From positions 226,752 to 290,751 of the forward strand of contig JAABQD010000001.1 of assembly GCA_011391635.1 (NCBI GenBank): DNA of 64,000 nt, written 5' to 3'. This document shows positions 26,173 through 37,996 of this stretch, in pieces. The stretch is from Sulfurimonas sp. (GTDB lineage: Bacteria; Campylobacterota; Campylobacteria; Campylobacterales; Sulfurimonadaceae). The position numbers and the translations under genes are program-made. The notes beneath the pieces are model-generated. The model had not been told where the DNA came from and ran no database searches. It worked only from the letters and a program-made list of their open reading frames with translations. Each line of letters starts with the position of its first letter. Positions within the stretch are counted from its first letter, which is position 1.

Positions 26173-27975
26173 TTATTTACGAGAATATCTTTTTCTTTCT
26201 GTTTCTGTTAAATATTTTTTACGGATACGGATAGATTTTGGAGTTACTTCAAGAAGTTCATCATCTTCAATCCACTCTAATGCACGCTCTAGTGACATAT
26301 CTCTTGGTGGAATAAGTTTGATAGCTTCATCAGCACCAGAAGAACGAACATTTGATTGTGCTTTACCTTTGATAGCATTTACTACCAAATCGTTTGAACG
26401 AGAGTGTTCACCGATAATCATCCCCTCATACACTTTCGTTTGTGGCCCGATGAAAAGAACACCACGGTCTTGAATGTTGAAAAGTGAATATGCTAAAGTA
26501 TCCCCATTTTCCATTGATATCAATGCACCATAACTTCTTGATTCAACTGTTCCAGAGTATGGACGGAATTCTAAGAATGAGTGGTTCATAATTCCTTCAC
26601 CCTTTGTATCTGTGAGAAATTGTCCACGGAAACCAATCAATGCACGAGCTGGAATTTCAAACTCGATTCTTTGGAAGCCTTGACCCATTGGAACCATTGC
26701 TTTCATCTCTGCTTTTCTTTTTCCAAGTTTTTCAATTACTGAGCCACTAAATTCTTCAGGAACATCCACAACCAAGTGCTCAAATGGTTCACATTTAACA
26801 CCTTCGATTTCTCGAACGATAACTTCTGGACGGCTCACACCAAATTCAAAGTTTTCACGACGCATATTTTCAGCAAGAATAGTTATTTGTAACTCTCCAC
26901 GACCTGAAACTTTAAATTTACCTTCTCCAACTATTTCAAGCTTCATAGCAACATTGGTTGTCATTTCAGCTTCAAGACGGTCTTTGAGTTTATTTGAAGT
27001 AACATGTTTTCCCTCTTGACCAGCAAGTGGAGAGTCATTTACAGAAAATACAACTGTTAATGTTGGCTCTTCAATGTGCATTGGGTCAAGTGGCATTGGA
27101 TTTTGAGGATCACAAATAGTGTCTCCAACATCCACAGTCTCTAAACCAGCGAATGCAACGATATCACCAGCTTCTGCTTCTTGAATTTCCATACGGTTCA
27201 AACCATGAAAACCAATAAGTTTAGTAATCTTACCTTTGACTAATTCACCATCAGCCTTCGCCAACATAACATTGTCACCTTTTTTGATAACACCATTAAA
27301 AATACGGGAAATACCAATTTTACCAACATAGTTATCATAGTCAAGTGTAAAAACTTGTGCTTGTGTATGATTCTCTCTATCACCTTCTGGCTCAGGTACA
27401 TGTTTGAGAATTGTTTCAAAAATACATTGAAAATCACCACCCTCTTCATCCATATCTAACTTCGCGATACCATCACGAGCGGCAGCATAAATAATAGGGA
27501 AATCTTGTTGATCATCTGTTGCGCCCATAGCTGCAAAAAGGTCAAACATCTCATCTACAACACGCTCAGGATCAGCTGAAGGTTTGTCAATTTTGTTGAT
27601 AACAACAATTGGTTTTTTACCAAGTGCTAACATCTTTTTAACAACGAATTTCGTTTGAGGCATAACACCCTCATACGCATCCACAAGTACTAAAACACCA
27701 TCAACCATTTTAAGAACGCGTTCAACTTCTCCACCAAAATCCGCGTGACCCGGAGTGTCGATAATGTTAATCTTGTAATCTTTATAACGAATAGCTGTGT
27801 TTTTAGAAAGAATCGTAATACCACGCTCTTTTTCTAAATCGTTGCTATCCATAGCTCTTTCATCATGTTGCTCGTGAGCACCATATGTTCCTGATTGCTC
27901 AAGCAATCCATCAACCAGCGTAGTTTTACCATGGTCAACGTGTGCTATAACTGCAATATTTCTAATCTTTTGCAT
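26173..27975 (-). CDS. typA: Ribosome-associated GTPase TypA/BipA
   Basis: A 600-residue translational GTPase with G1 [11 protein letters not shown]3 [10 protein letters not shown] and G4 NKIDKP, EF-G-like domains II, III and V, and the BipA-specific C-terminal domain ([12 protein letters not shown]... and [13 protein letters not shown]). It acts in 50S assembly and stress adaptation. An AAGG ribosome site precedes the ATG, and a TATAAT box lies about 61 bp upstream. It is divergent from the CCA enzyme gene. Confidence 0.95.
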   Translation of the reverse strand: MQKIRNIAVIAHVDHGKTTLVDGLLEQSGTYGAHEQHDERAMDSNDLEKERGITILSKNTAIRYKDYKINIIDTPGHADFGGEVERVLKMVDGVLVLVDAYEGVMPQTKFVVKKMLALGKKPIVVINKIDKPSADPERVVDEMFDLFAAMGATDDQQDFPIIYAAARDGIAKLDMDEEGGDFQCIFETILKHVPEPEGDRENHTQAQVFTLDYDNYVGKIGISRIFNGVIKKGDNVMLAKADGELVKGKITKLIGFHGLNRMEIQEAEAGDIVAFAGLETVDVGDTICDPQNPMPLDPMHIEEPTLTVVFSVNDSPLAGQEGKHVTSNKLKDRLEAEMTTNVAMKLEIVGEGKFKVSGRGELQITILAENMRRENFEFGVSRPEVIVREIEGVKCEPFEHLVVDVPEEFSGSVIEKLGKRKAEMKAMVPMGQGFQRIEFEIPARALIGFRGQFLTDTKGEGIMNHSFLEFRPYSGTVESRSYGALISMENGDTLAYSLFNIQDRGVLFIGPQTKVYEGMIIGEHSRSNDLVVNAIKGKAQSNVRSSGADEAIKLIPPRDMSLERALEWIEDDELLEVTPKSIRIRKKYLTETERKRYSRK

Positions 27976-28035
27976 AAGGTTTCCTTAGGATTTCGTTTCT
28001 TTAATTTTATGAAACAAAGGGTAAAAATTTTCGCG

Positions 28036-28041
28036 ATTATA
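28036..28041 (-). promoter_or_regulatory. -10 box of typA
   Basis: TATAAT in GGGTATAATCGCG on the minus strand, 61 bp before the typA ATG. Confidence 0.5.
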
Positions 28042-28076
28042 CCCAAAAAATCGTTTTATTTTCATAAAAGTAGTGA

Positions 28077-28082
28077 TATACT
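28077..28082 (+). promoter_or_regulatory. Possible -10 box of the CCA-enzyme gene
   Basis: TATACT after AGTAGTGA on the plus strand, 41 bp before the chosen ATG at 28123. Confidence 0.35.
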
Positions 28083-28122
28083 TGACAATGTAGTTCAAAA
28101 AATTCACACTCTAGAGAAAAAT

Positions 28123-29385
28123 ATGATTCAGTACCCTAAATATTTGGACAAAATTTTTAATAAACTCGAAAACAGTGGTGCTAGATGTCTCATTATTGGT
28201 GGTTTTATTCGCGACTATTATTTGAATGTTTCATCAAAAGAAAAGTACAAAGATATTGATATAGAGATTTATAACATCGCATCCTTTGAAAAGCTAGAAG
28301 AACTTTTAAAAGAGTTTGGTAATGTCAATAGTTTTGGCAAAAGCTTTGGTGTATGTAAATTGCGAACAAAAAATTTGGACATAGATTTTACACTCCCAAG
28401 AGTAGATAGCAAAATCTCCTTTGGGCATACCGGCTTTGATATACAAATTGATTTAGATTTAGATTATGCCACCGCAATGCGTAGAAGAGATTTTACTATC
28501 AATGCAATTGGATATGAAGTGCAAAGCAAAAAAATCATCGACCCATTCCATGGTTTACAAGATTTAAACAATAAAATTCTAAGAGCAGTCGATTTAGATA
28601 AATTTTCAGATGACCCCTTGAGAGTTTTACGAGCCATTGTATTTTGTGCTAGATTTGATTTAACAATCGATACAAAGCTCTTCAAACTTTCTAAAAAAAT
28701 GGTAGCACAAAATGTACTGAGTGAACTTCCAAAAGAGAGAATCTTTGAAGAGATGAAAAAACTTCTCTTAAAATCTTCTAAGCCCTCGATGGGACTTGAA
28801 CTTCTCAAAGAATTAGATGCTTTAAAACTATTTCCTGAGTTAGACGCACTTCAAAGGGATGATTGGGAAGAAATTTTACAAACAGTTGATGCAATTGCAA
28901 AACAACACATCTCTAACGAGAATACAAAAATTGCTTTAATGTTAGCGGGGGTTTGTTACAAACTTAATTCCATTGAAACAACTAACTTTATAACAAAACT
29001 AACAAACGAAAAAAAGTTACTCTATAAAGTTTTATCTTTAACACAAACTCATTTAATCATGCAAACAACAGCCTCAGAACTTTTTAAACTCGCAACAAAG
29101 GTAGTGATTAAAGATTTTATTGCTCTAAGAAGAGCTATAGATAAAAACAAAAATGACACACACTCTTTGTTTTATGATGCAATGGAACTAAAAGCAAAAA
29201 ATTTAAAAATATTTGAGAAAAAAGCAGTTCCGCTTTTAATGGGTAGAGATATCTTGGCATGTGGAATACCAATGTCAAAAGAGTTTTCCACTATTCTGAG
29301 AATTGCATATGAGGCTCAAATGGATGAACAATTCAGCTCCCATGAAGAGGCAATTCTCTGGTTAAAAAATTATTTAGTTATTTAA
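28123..29385 (+). CDS. cca: tRNA nucleotidyltransferase (CCA-adding) / poly(A) polymerase family
   Basis: About 420 residues. The class II nucleotidyltransferase head has LIIGGFIRDYYLN and KDIDIEIY, then the FTINAIGYEV and RVLRAIVFCARFD segments of the neck and body that define CCA-adding enzymes and bacterial poly(A) polymerases. It restores 3'-CCA on tRNAs; as the only such gene in the window, a CCA role is more likely. The ATG at 28123 begins at MIQYPKYLDKIFNKL, where family similarity starts; longer upstream frames run into typA. One repeat core near the 3' end reads ILACGIP. The 3' end overlaps the convergent next gene by 12 bp. Confidence 0.85.
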   Translation: MIQYPKYLDKIFNKLENSGARCLIIGGFIRDYYLNVSSKEKYKDIDIEIYNIASFEKLEELLKEFGNVNSFGKSFGVCKLRTKNLDIDFTLPRVDSKISFGHTGFDIQIDLDLDYATAMRRRDFTINAIGYEVQSKKIIDPFHGLQDLNNKILRAVDLDKFSDDPLRVLRAIVFCARFDLTIDTKLFKLSKKMVAQNVLSELPKERIFEEMKKLLLKSSKPSMGLELLKELDALKLFPELDALQRDDWEEILQTVDAIAKQHISNENTKIALMLAGVCYKLNSIETTNFITKLTNEKKLLYKVLSLTQTHLIMQTTASELFKLATKVVIKDFIALRRAIDKNKNDTHSLFYDAMELKAKNLKIFEKKAVPLLMGRDILACGIPMSKEFSTILRIAYEAQMDEQFSSHEEAILWLKNYLVI

Positions 29386-29850
29386 CACTTTCTGCTTTGT
29401 TTCAAAATTTGCTTTTTTAGTAATTGCCAAAATGCCTTGTTCTATGGCATCTTTTAATCTTGAAGCATATATCTGTTTATGCTTTGTATCATACTGCAGA
29501 ATAACATCACTATATATTTTGGTAAATTCTTGAATAAGCTCTAGGGCATCTATAGTCATTCTTTTGTCTACCGAGATAAGAAGGATAAGCTCAAAAGCCT
29601 TTCTTATCTTATCATCCATATCATCCAATTCAATATATCTTTTAGAGTTTGTGCTATTAACTTCTGTTAACTTTTTTAAAACTTCAACCAAACCCTCTTC
29701 AGATGTTTCAAATCCCTGCATACTGTTTTTCACATATGCTCTCATATCCACCAAATTCATTTTTGATATTTTATCTACTAGTTCTAAATGTTTTTTATCT
29801 GGACTCTCTTCTTTGTTTTTTATTTTAGAAATTAGTTTCCCAAGCATCAT
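29374..29850 (-). CDS. Conserved hypothetical helical protein
   Basis: A 158-residue soluble, mostly helical protein rich in Lys, Glu and Leu with no motif I recognise (SKMNLVDMRAYVKNSMQG; VDKRMTIDALELIQEF). A good ribosome site (AAGGGGTG) precedes the start. It is the last gene of the row that begins with dnaA (dnaA, dnaN, gyrB, GGDEF/EAL gene, queF), and its end overlaps the convergent CCA-enzyme gene. Confidence 0.55.
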   Translation of the reverse strand: MMLGKLISKIKNKEESPDKKHLELVDKISKMNLVDMRAYVKNSMQGFETSEEGLVEVLKKLTEVNSTNSKRYIELDDMDDKIRKAFELILLISVDKRMTIDALELIQEFTKIYSDVILQYDTKHKQIYASRLKDAIEQGILAITKKANFETKQKVLNN

Positions 29851-29868
29851 TCACCCCTTATAATAATT

Positions 29869-30249
29869 TTATAAAATTTTTGAACTATCTATCTCTATCA
29901 CAGTGTGTACATTTCCCCTTGGATTGTAATCTGCTGTTATTTTCATATACTTTGGCTTGAGTTTTTTCTCAAGAACTTCATATATCTCATTTGCTGAATT
30001 TTCATGAGAAATATGTCTATCACGAAAACTATTGATATAAAGTTTAATCGCTTTGAGTTCAACGACCCATTCATCTGGCGTATATTCAAGATGAATAGTT
30101 GCAAAATCAGGATATCCACTTCTAGGACAAAGACAAGAAAACTCAGGTAATGTCATTTTTATAAGATAATTTCTTTTATGCTCATTCGACCAAATCTCCA
30201 AATCTTTTTCAACATCAAACTCGCTTACTATTTTTTCACCGTATTTCAT
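29869..30249 (-). CDS. queF: PreQ0 reductase QueF
   Basis: The short, single-domain QueF (about 126 residues). The catalytic cysteine is in SCLCPRSGYPDF, and the NADPH and substrate segment reads SFRDRHISHENSANEIY. It reduces 7-cyano-7-deazaguanine to preQ1 in queuosine synthesis. AAGG lies 6 nt before the ATG at 30249, so I prefer it to an ATG two codons upstream. It sits in the dnaA-gyrB gene row, 8 bp after the GGDEF/EAL gene, as in related Campylobacterota. Confidence 0.92.
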   Translation of the reverse strand: MKYGEKIVSEFDVEKDLEIWSNEHKRNYLIKMTLPEFSCLCPRSGYPDFATIHLEYTPDEWVVELKAIKLYINSFRDRHISHENSANEIYEVLEKKLKPKYMKITADYNPRGNVHTVIEIDSSKIL

Positions 30250-30257
30250 TATCATCC

Positions 30258-31655
30258 TTAATTTTCATAAATTTTCTCTACTGCACTTAAATATTTACCC
30301 TGCAAATAGTCAATTTTAAACTCTTCTGCTTTATGTTGCATCTCTTGAGATTCAATCATTTTAATCCATGTTTTCACACCATTTGATTGTGCAATCATAT
30401 TAAAACCGTTTATTATACTACTATATTTTCTCTTTTTCATCTCTTTTGTCAATAAGGAATCAAATCTAACAATATCTATATCTAAATCTCTTAAATACAA
30501 AAAACTTGTGTGTAATGCTCCAAGTTTATCCAAAGCTATCAATATTCCCATATTTTTTAAAGCTTGTATCGTACTATTATATTTATCACTATAGGAGTAA
30601 TACTCTTTTTCACTCATTATAAATATGATTTTATCTGTTTTATGTTTTATCAACTCTCTTACTTTGGCTATAAATTTTGGATTTCTGAGTGAAGTTGGTG
30701 CAATTGTAAGAGCAAAAACTTCATCTTTAAGATTATTAGAATGTAAAATAATTGCTTCTAGTATCATTAAATCAAACTCAACCATTAATCCAAGTTTATT
30801 AATAACATTCATATAACTTTTTTGATGCAACAATTTATTTTCTTGGGTTTTAAGTTTTATAAAACACTCTTTTATAACACTTTTACCATTTTCAAAAACA
30901 CTTTGTGCCATTACAACATAACTTTTATTTCTAATCGCGTGAATAACAATAGATTCCAGCTCATTTGGATTTATATCCTCTATTGTTGCAATTAATTTTT
31001 GATTTCTATTCTCTTCTTGAAGCTCAAAAAGATTTTCTATCATGTAATCAAGATTATTTGAAAACTGTGTATCTGTCACCGCACCTGTGATTTTTACTTC
31101 TATATCTTCTACTTTATATTCACTGCTTTTTAAACAAAAGAGTTCCAATAAAGTGTTGTATTGATTTTTATTCCCCTTAAGCCCAATAATAAAATCACCA
31201 CCTTTAATATGTCCAATAGCAAAATAATTGATATTTTTACTTTGCAAATATTGGGCAATATTTTTTGCTACTTCATAAAGAACCTTATCTCCATTTTTAA
31301 TACCATAACGAATATTTATGTCATGTAAGTTATCTATGCTTATTAGTAATAATGTATATTGCTTCTCTTTTTTAAGTTCTTTAGTTATAAATTTATATAA
31401 ATATTCTCTTGTAAATGTTTTTGTAACGGGTTCTGTAATTCGCTCATCAAAACCATCATATATAATGAAAAAAATAAAATAGATACTAAATGCTAAAAGT
31501 AATATTGATTCAAAATAAAAAGTTACTTGAAGACTTTCATAGGTTGTTATAAGGGTATTTGAAATAAGAGCTAAAACGAGGGCAAAAATTGGAAGAGCCA
31601 TTCTAAGTGCTAACTTAAAACGGTGCTCCCTCTCTTTTGTTTGTGGAAGTAGCAT
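30258..31655 (-). CDS. Membrane protein with degenerate GGDEF and EAL domains
   Basis: A 465-residue protein with two N-terminal membrane segments (about 16-35 and 42-63), a GGDEF-like domain (about 85-210) in which the catalytic loop is HIKGGDFII, and an EAL-like domain (about 230-465). The EAL domain lacks the ExLxR motif (KECFIKL instead) and the usual DDFGTG is DKLGAL, so key metal ligands are missing. It is therefore probably a cyclic-di-GMP or protein-binding receptor rather than an enzyme. It lies 7 bp after gyrB. The ATG is in a one-mismatch copy of the repeat (31651). Confidence 0.72.
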   Translation of the reverse strand: MLLPQTKEREHRFKLALRMALPIFALVLALISNTLITTYESLQVTFYFESILLLAFSIYFIFFIIYDGFDERITEPVTKTFTREYLYKFITKELKKEKQYTLLLISIDNLHDINIRYGIKNGDKVLYEVAKNIAQYLQSKNINYFAIGHIKGGDFIIGLKGNKNQYNTLLELFCLKSSEYKVEDIEVKITGAVTDTQFSNNLDYMIENLFELQEENRNQKLIATIEDINPNELESIVIHAIRNKSYVVMAQSVFENGKSVIKECFIKLKTQENKLLHQKSYMNVINKLGLMVEFDLMILEAIILHSNNLKDEVFALTIAPTSLRNPKFIAKVRELIKHKTDKIIFIMSEKEYYSYSDKYNSTIQALKNMGILIALDKLGALHTSFLYLRDLDIDIVRFDSLLTKEMKKRKYSSIINGFNMIAQSNGVKTWIKMIESQEMQHKAEEFKIDYLQGKYLSAVEKIYEN

Positions 31656-31661
31656 GTGGAT

Positions 31662-34022
<2,361 letters not shown>

Positions 34023-34075
34023 TTACTAAAAGGAAGTTTTATAAGGATTTATGAATGAATCTTGGCATGTGGAAG

Positions 34076-34106
34076 AGTCATCTTTAATAAAAGATGACTT
34101 TTTTTT
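34076..34106 (+). terminator. Terminator-like hairpin between dnaN and gyrB
   Basis: Perfect 10-bp stem AGTCATCTTT/AAAGATGACT with an AATA loop, followed on the plus strand by seven T. The U-run is on the plus strand, opposite to dnaN and gyrB, and it overlaps the dnaN stop codon. A repeat core ends 4 nt upstream (34064-34072). It could block antisense transcription or act weakly on dnaN readthrough. Confidence 0.6.
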
Positions 34107-35172
34107 AAATAACTATTGGCATAACGACTGTTTTAAAATTTTCATCACTTAAAACAAAAGGTAAATTTCCTTCATTGAGTCCTAAATTGAATTCGGAAGA
34201 GTTTATACTATTCAAAAAATCAAGTAAATATTTACTATTAATTGCAATAGTAAATGGTGTTGTAAATCCTGTAGGAAAATTTATTTCCGTTTTTGCTTCA
34301 ATGTTGTCATCACTTAATGATTCAAAAGTAATTGAACTGTTTAAAAAAGTAATTTTAACATCTGAAGAAATAGTTGTTATCTGTTTTATAGATTCAATCA
34401 TTAGAGATTTTGGAAGTATTAAATTATTGGCAATTTCTTTTGGAATAATTCTCGAGTATTCTGGAAATTTACCATTAATAAGTTTTGTAAAAAATGTATA
34501 TTGTTCAGAGCGAATAATTAAATTTGTTTTATCATAGTAAAGTTCTATATTGTCAAAAAATAATTTTTGAATTTCAATAATTGCTTTTCTAGGAAGAATG
34601 ATAGAGAGTTCTTCGGAGCCATGATTTGGTATTGTTACAACAGCCAAGCGGCGTGTGTCGGTAGATGCAAAATAAATATTATCTTGTTTTATATCTATTA
34701 ATGCACCATTAAGTTCAAATTTTGGATTATTAATATCAATAGCAGGAGTAATTTTTTTGAGTGAATCTATAAGAGAATGGGAATTTATAATAACACTTGA
34801 TTTATTTTCATAAGTTGGAAATTCTGGAAAATCATTATGTGAAAAAGTTGGTAATTTAAATTTAGAGTGAGATTGTGAAATATATAAAGTGTCATTTTTA
34901 ACTTCTAAATTTATTTCACCCTCTTTTAAAATTCTAATAATATCAATAAGTTTTTTTCCGTTTGCTGTCGTACTTCCTTCTGTGATTACATTTATTTTAT
35001 CTGTTGTGACTAAATAACCTATTTCATAATCTGTAGCTTTAAGCGTAAGAGTTGCGTTAGATACATCGATAGCAACATGAGATGTAATTTGTGAAGTATC
35101 TTTTTTTTCTAAAAAAGGCTGAGCATGGTTTAGAATATTTTCAATGATTGATTTTGAAATAGTAATTTTCAT
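34105..35172 (-). CDS. dnaN: DNA polymerase III sliding clamp
   Basis: A 355-residue beta clamp, the normal length, with the three-domain pattern visible in the repeated L-x-x-A-L-x-x-I/L segments and the C-terminal PFVLSDENFKTVVMPIVI, where the last residues line the peptide-binding pocket. It tethers polymerases to DNA. It lies 168 bp downstream of dnaA across a DnaA-box-bearing spacer. Confidence 0.95.
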   Translation of the reverse strand: MKITISKSIIENILNHAQPFLEKKDTSQITSHVAIDVSNATLTLKATDYEIGYLVTTDKINVITEGSTTANGKKLIDIIRILKEGEINLEVKNDTLYISQSHSKFKLPTFSHNDFPEFPTYENKSSVIINSHSLIDSLKKITPAIDINNPKFELNGALIDIKQDNIYFASTDTRRLAVVTIPNHGSEELSIILPRKAIIEIQKLFFDNIELYYDKTNLIIRSEQYTFFTKLINGKFPEYSRIIPKEIANNLILPKSLMIESIKQITTISSDVKITFLNSSITFESLSDDNIEAKTEINFPTGFTTPFTIAINSKYLLDFLNSINSSEFNLGLNEGNLPFVLSDENFKTVVMPIVI

Positions 35173-35340
35173 ATGAAATCCTATATATTTTTTAATAATT
35201 TTAGTATGTAGTAGTAGGAGAGAGTGAAAGTGTGAATATCACTCTTTCGTCTCCATTACAAGGTTCTTAACTCTATTACAAATTAAGGCGACTTTATTCA
35301 CACTTACTCACTTTAGTAATTATATCTTTTTTTTTATTTT
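35173..35340. other. Putative oriC part 2 (dnaA-dnaN spacer)
   Basis: A 168-bp AT-rich spacer with a perfect DnaA box TTATTCACA at 35294-35302, a TGTGAATA box at 35231-35238, a partial box at 35304-35311 and a long T-rich tract (about 35319-35340) suited to unwinding. The first box sits in a small AGAGTGA/TCACTCT inverted repeat. In Helicobacter pylori the downstream half of a bipartite origin carries the unwinding site. Confidence 0.65.
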
Positions 35341-36648
35341 TTATGAAGATGATGTAATTTTATTTGTTAATTCTTCAATTTTTACTTTAAAATCTTCATC
35401 ATTTTTTATAAGTTCATTGATTTTTTTAAGCATGTGACTTATAGCTGTATGGTCTTGCATACCAAAGTATTGAGCGAGTTGAGGCATTGTATTTTGGGTA
35501 AGTTCACGACAAAGATAGATAGCAATTCTTCTAGCATACACAAGATTTTTGCTTCTTCCTTTAGAGCGAATTTCACTTGGTTTTATATTTAAGTCTTTTG
35601 AGACACTTTGCACAATCAAATCGAGTGTTATATTTGCACGGTTTTCTTGGAGTTGATCTTTAAGTACATTTTTTGCAAACGCTAAATCTATATCTACATT
35701 GATGAGTTGGGAATAGGCGTGAAGTTTAGATAAAATACCCTCTATTTCACGTACATTACTATCAATTACTGTTGCTATATAATTGATAATATCTTTTGAG
35801 AGTTTTACTTTATTTAATCTGCATTTATTTTCAATAATAGCAATTTTAGTTTCAAGCTCTGGTGGATGTATGTCAGCAACTAATCCATGTTCAAAACGAC
35901 TTCTAAGTCGCTCTTCCAAACCTGCAATCTTTTTAGGGTGCTTATCTGCTGTGAGAATTATCTGTTTTCCTACAACTTTAAGGGCTTCAAAAGTGTGAAA
36001 AAACTCCTCTTGGATACTCTCTTTATTACTTAAAAATTGAATATCATCTATAAGAAGTACATCACATTTTCGATATTTTTCTCTAAATCTTTCCATAGTT
36101 TTATTTCTAATATGTCTTGTAAAATCATTTAAAAATTGTTCTACGGTCGTATAAATTACAACTTTCCCTTGATTTTGCAAAACATTTCCAGCGGCTTGCA
36201 TAAGGTGTGTTTTGCCAAGCCCTACGCCACCATAGATAAAAACAGGATTATAGAGTGTTCCTGGTTTTTCACTTACACTTTTAACTGTTGCAAATGCAAA
36301 TTGATTTGAGCCTCCAACCATAAAGTTATCAAAAGAGTGGGATGGATTGAGAAGGGAGTGAGGAATCTTCTCTTCAGTGGTTTTTTTACCTTTTTTAGTC
36401 TCTAATTGATTTTTGAGCGTAATCGTTACATTGACTTTAGAACCAGTTTTTATTTCGAAGAGATGTGCTATTTTCTCTGTATATTTACTTTTTATCCAAT
36501 TTAAAACTAAAGCATTTGGAGCATAAAATATTGCTGTATCACTTGTTGATTTTTTGGAATCATAGGCTAAAAATTTGATATATCTATTGTATTCTACCTC
36601 TGTTATCTCCTCTTTGAGAGATTTTAAAACTTCTTGAGCGATATCCAT
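35341..36648 (-). CDS. dnaA: Chromosomal replication initiator DnaA
   Basis: A 435-residue DnaA with N-terminal domain I, AAA+ Walker A GGVGLGKTH and Walker B LLIDDIQFL, and a C-terminal domain IV with the DNA-binding signature FGMQDHTAISHMLKKI. It opens the origin and loads the helicase. DnaA-box clusters lie on both sides of the gene, consistent with a bipartite origin. dnaN and gyrB follow. Confidence 0.97.
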   Translation of the reverse strand: MDIAQEVLKSLKEEITEVEYNRYIKFLAYDSKKSTSDTAIFYAPNALVLNWIKSKYTEKIAHLFEIKTGSKVNVTITLKNQLETKKGKKTTEEKIPHSLLNPSHSFDNFMVGGSNQFAFATVKSVSEKPGTLYNPVFIYGGVGLGKTHLMQAAGNVLQNQGKVVIYTTVEQFLNDFTRHIRNKTMERFREKYRKCDVLLIDDIQFLSNKESIQEEFFHTFEALKVVGKQIILTADKHPKKIAGLEERLRSRFEHGLVADIHPPELETKIAIIENKCRLNKVKLSKDIINYIATVIDSNVREIEGILSKLHAYSQLINVDIDLAFAKNVLKDQLQENRANITLDLIVQSVSKDLNIKPSEIRSKGRSKNLVYARRIAIYLCRELTQNTMPQLAQYFGMQDHTAISHMLKKINELIKNDEDFKVKIEELTNKITSSS

Positions 36649-36760
36649 TGCGTGCCTTATTTGTCTTTAATATATGTGAATAATATCTATTTTTTGCATA
36701 AACAAGAGTTAAAAAAGTGTGAATAGCTTTGATGTGAATAGTGTGAATATCTCTAAAAGG

Positions 36761-36813
36761 TTGGCATGTGGAAATGTATTTGTATATAATCACTAAATAA
36801 ATCCACATGCCAA
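36761..36813. repeat. Inverted pair of the repeat motif before ruvC
   Basis: TTGGCATGTGGA at 36761-36772 and its complement TCCACATGCCAA at 36802-36813, 29 bp apart, flanking the ruvC -10 region. The wide spacing makes it unlike a terminator. Confidence 0.75.
36785..36790 (+). promoter_or_regulatory. -10 box of ruvC
   Basis: TATAAT on the plus strand, 32 bp before the ruvC ATG, lying between the two opposed repeat motifs. Confidence 0.5.
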
Positions 36814-36822
36814 GAGAAATGA

Positions 36823-37305
36823 ATGATAATATTAGGAATTGACCCAGGAACAAGAAATATGGGTTATGCTCTTATCTCACTAGAAAATGGCAAAATCTCG
36901 CTTGTTGAAGCGGGGCTTATAAAGATGAAAGCTGAAGATTTGCAATTTCAAATACCGCAAATGGTTGAGGGTTTGAGTACGATATTTGCTAATCACAAAA
37001 TAGATGAGGTAGCGATGGAGGATATTTTTTATGCTCATAATCCTGCAACGACTATAAAATTGGCTCAATTTCGTGGGGCGATTATGCTTAAACTCCTTCA
37101 AGAGTTTGGACAGTTTCACGAATATACAGCCTTGCAAGTTAAAAAAGCTCTGACAGGAAAAGCAAAAGCAGGTAAAGAGCAAGTGGCATTTATGGTAAAA
37201 AGACTCTTAAATATTAAAAAAGAGATAAAACCTCTTGATATTACTGATGCTATGGCGGTGGCTATAACACATTCACAAAGAGTTTATTTGAATAAAAAAG
37301 TTTAA
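36823..37305 (+). CDS. ruvC: Holliday junction resolvase RuvC
   Basis: A 160-residue RuvC. The RNase H-fold carboxylates are in [13 protein letters not shown] (first Asp), VAMEDIFYA (Glu) and the C-terminal [11 protein letters not shown] (Asp). It cuts four-way junctions with RuvAB. It is divergent from dnaA and followed after 10 bp by a response-regulator gene, which may be co-transcribed. Confidence 0.95.
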   Translation: MIILGIDPGTRNMGYALISLENGKISLVEAGLIKMKAEDLQFQIPQMVEGLSTIFANHKIDEVAMEDIFYAHNPATTIKLAQFRGAIMLKLLQEFGQFHEYTALQVKKALTGKAKAGKEQVAFMVKRLLNIKKEIKPLDITDAMAVAITHSQRVYLNKKV

Positions 37306-37315
37306 GGAAAATATC

Positions 37316-37996
37316 TTGAATATTTTGATTATAGAAGATGATGTAGCGAGTGCAAAACAGCTCTCACAACTTCTCAAAAGTGAAAAGTATAATTGTGATG
37401 TGGCATGTGGATATTTTGATGCCAAAGAGTATCTTGATAAAAATAGTTATGCCATCATTTTGCTTGATTGGAATTTGGGCGACGGAGATGGACTTTCGCT
37501 TTTAAAAGAGATGCGAGATAATAATCTTATCTCTACACCCGTGCTTATGCTCTCAGCTAATTCTGAGATTGATGATAGGGTTAGGGTGCTAGATTGTGGT
37601 GCAGATGATTATTTGTGTAAGCCTTATTCCAATATTGAATTATTGGCAAGGATGAGAGTTTTACTCAGAAAAGGATCGCAAGAAAAATCTTCAGTTATCT
37701 GCGCGGGTGATGTAGCTCTTCATATTGCGACACATGAAGTTTTTGTAAATGGTGAATCTATTGTTTTGACAACAGCCGAGTTTGATTTACTAGAACTTTT
37801 TATGAAAAATCAAAATATTGTTCTTACAAAATACCAACTGAGTGAATATCTCAATAAAGATAATTACTCCATAAAACATAGCAATCTTGTAGAAGTACAT
37901 ATAAAAAATATAAGAAAAAAGCTCAATAGAAAAGATTTTATACAAAATGTGAGAGGTGTTGGGTATAAAATAGAGAAGTCTTCAGTTTTGATTTAA
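37316..37996 (+). CDS. OmpR/PhoB-family response regulator
   Basis: A 226-residue regulator: receiver domain (acidic pair EDD near residue 8, phospho-acceptor Asp in IILLDWNLG, Lys in LCKPYSN) and a C-terminal winged helix (TTAEFDLLELFMKN; NLVEVHIKNIRKKL; VRGVGYKI). Start is TTG after an AAGGA ribosome site. No kinase gene is adjacent, so it is an orphan here. A repeat core lies in the receiver (DVACGYF). Its end overlaps the convergent gspJ end by 15 bp. It is one candidate for binding the 11-bp tandem repeat at 48153. Confidence 0.9.
   Translation: MNILIIEDDVASAKQLSQLLKSEKYNCDVACGYFDAKEYLDKNSYAIILLDWNLGDGDGLSLLKEMRDNNLISTPVLMLSANSEIDDRVRVLDCGADDYLCKPYSNIELLARMRVLLRKGSQEKSSVICAGDVALHIATHEVFVNGESIVLTTAEFDLLELFMKNQNIVLTKYQLSEYLNKDNYSIKHSNLVEVHIKNIRKKLNRKDFIQNVRGVGYKIEKSSVLI

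Larger units (their letters stand above)
36649..36822. other. Putative oriC part 1 (ruvC-dnaA spacer)
   Basis: A 174-bp spacer with four same-direction TGTGAATA boxes at 36675, 36718, 36733 and 36742; the first extends to the full TGTGAATAA, the complement of TTATTCACA. Two are only 9 bp apart. It also holds the dnaA and ruvC promoters and an inverted pair of the repeated 9-mer (36763 and 36803). Confidence 0.65.

Noticed and set aside
27895..28122. N-terminal extension of the CCA enzyme
   Set aside because: It would overlap typA by 80 bp and has no family similarity; similarity begins at the ATG at 28123.
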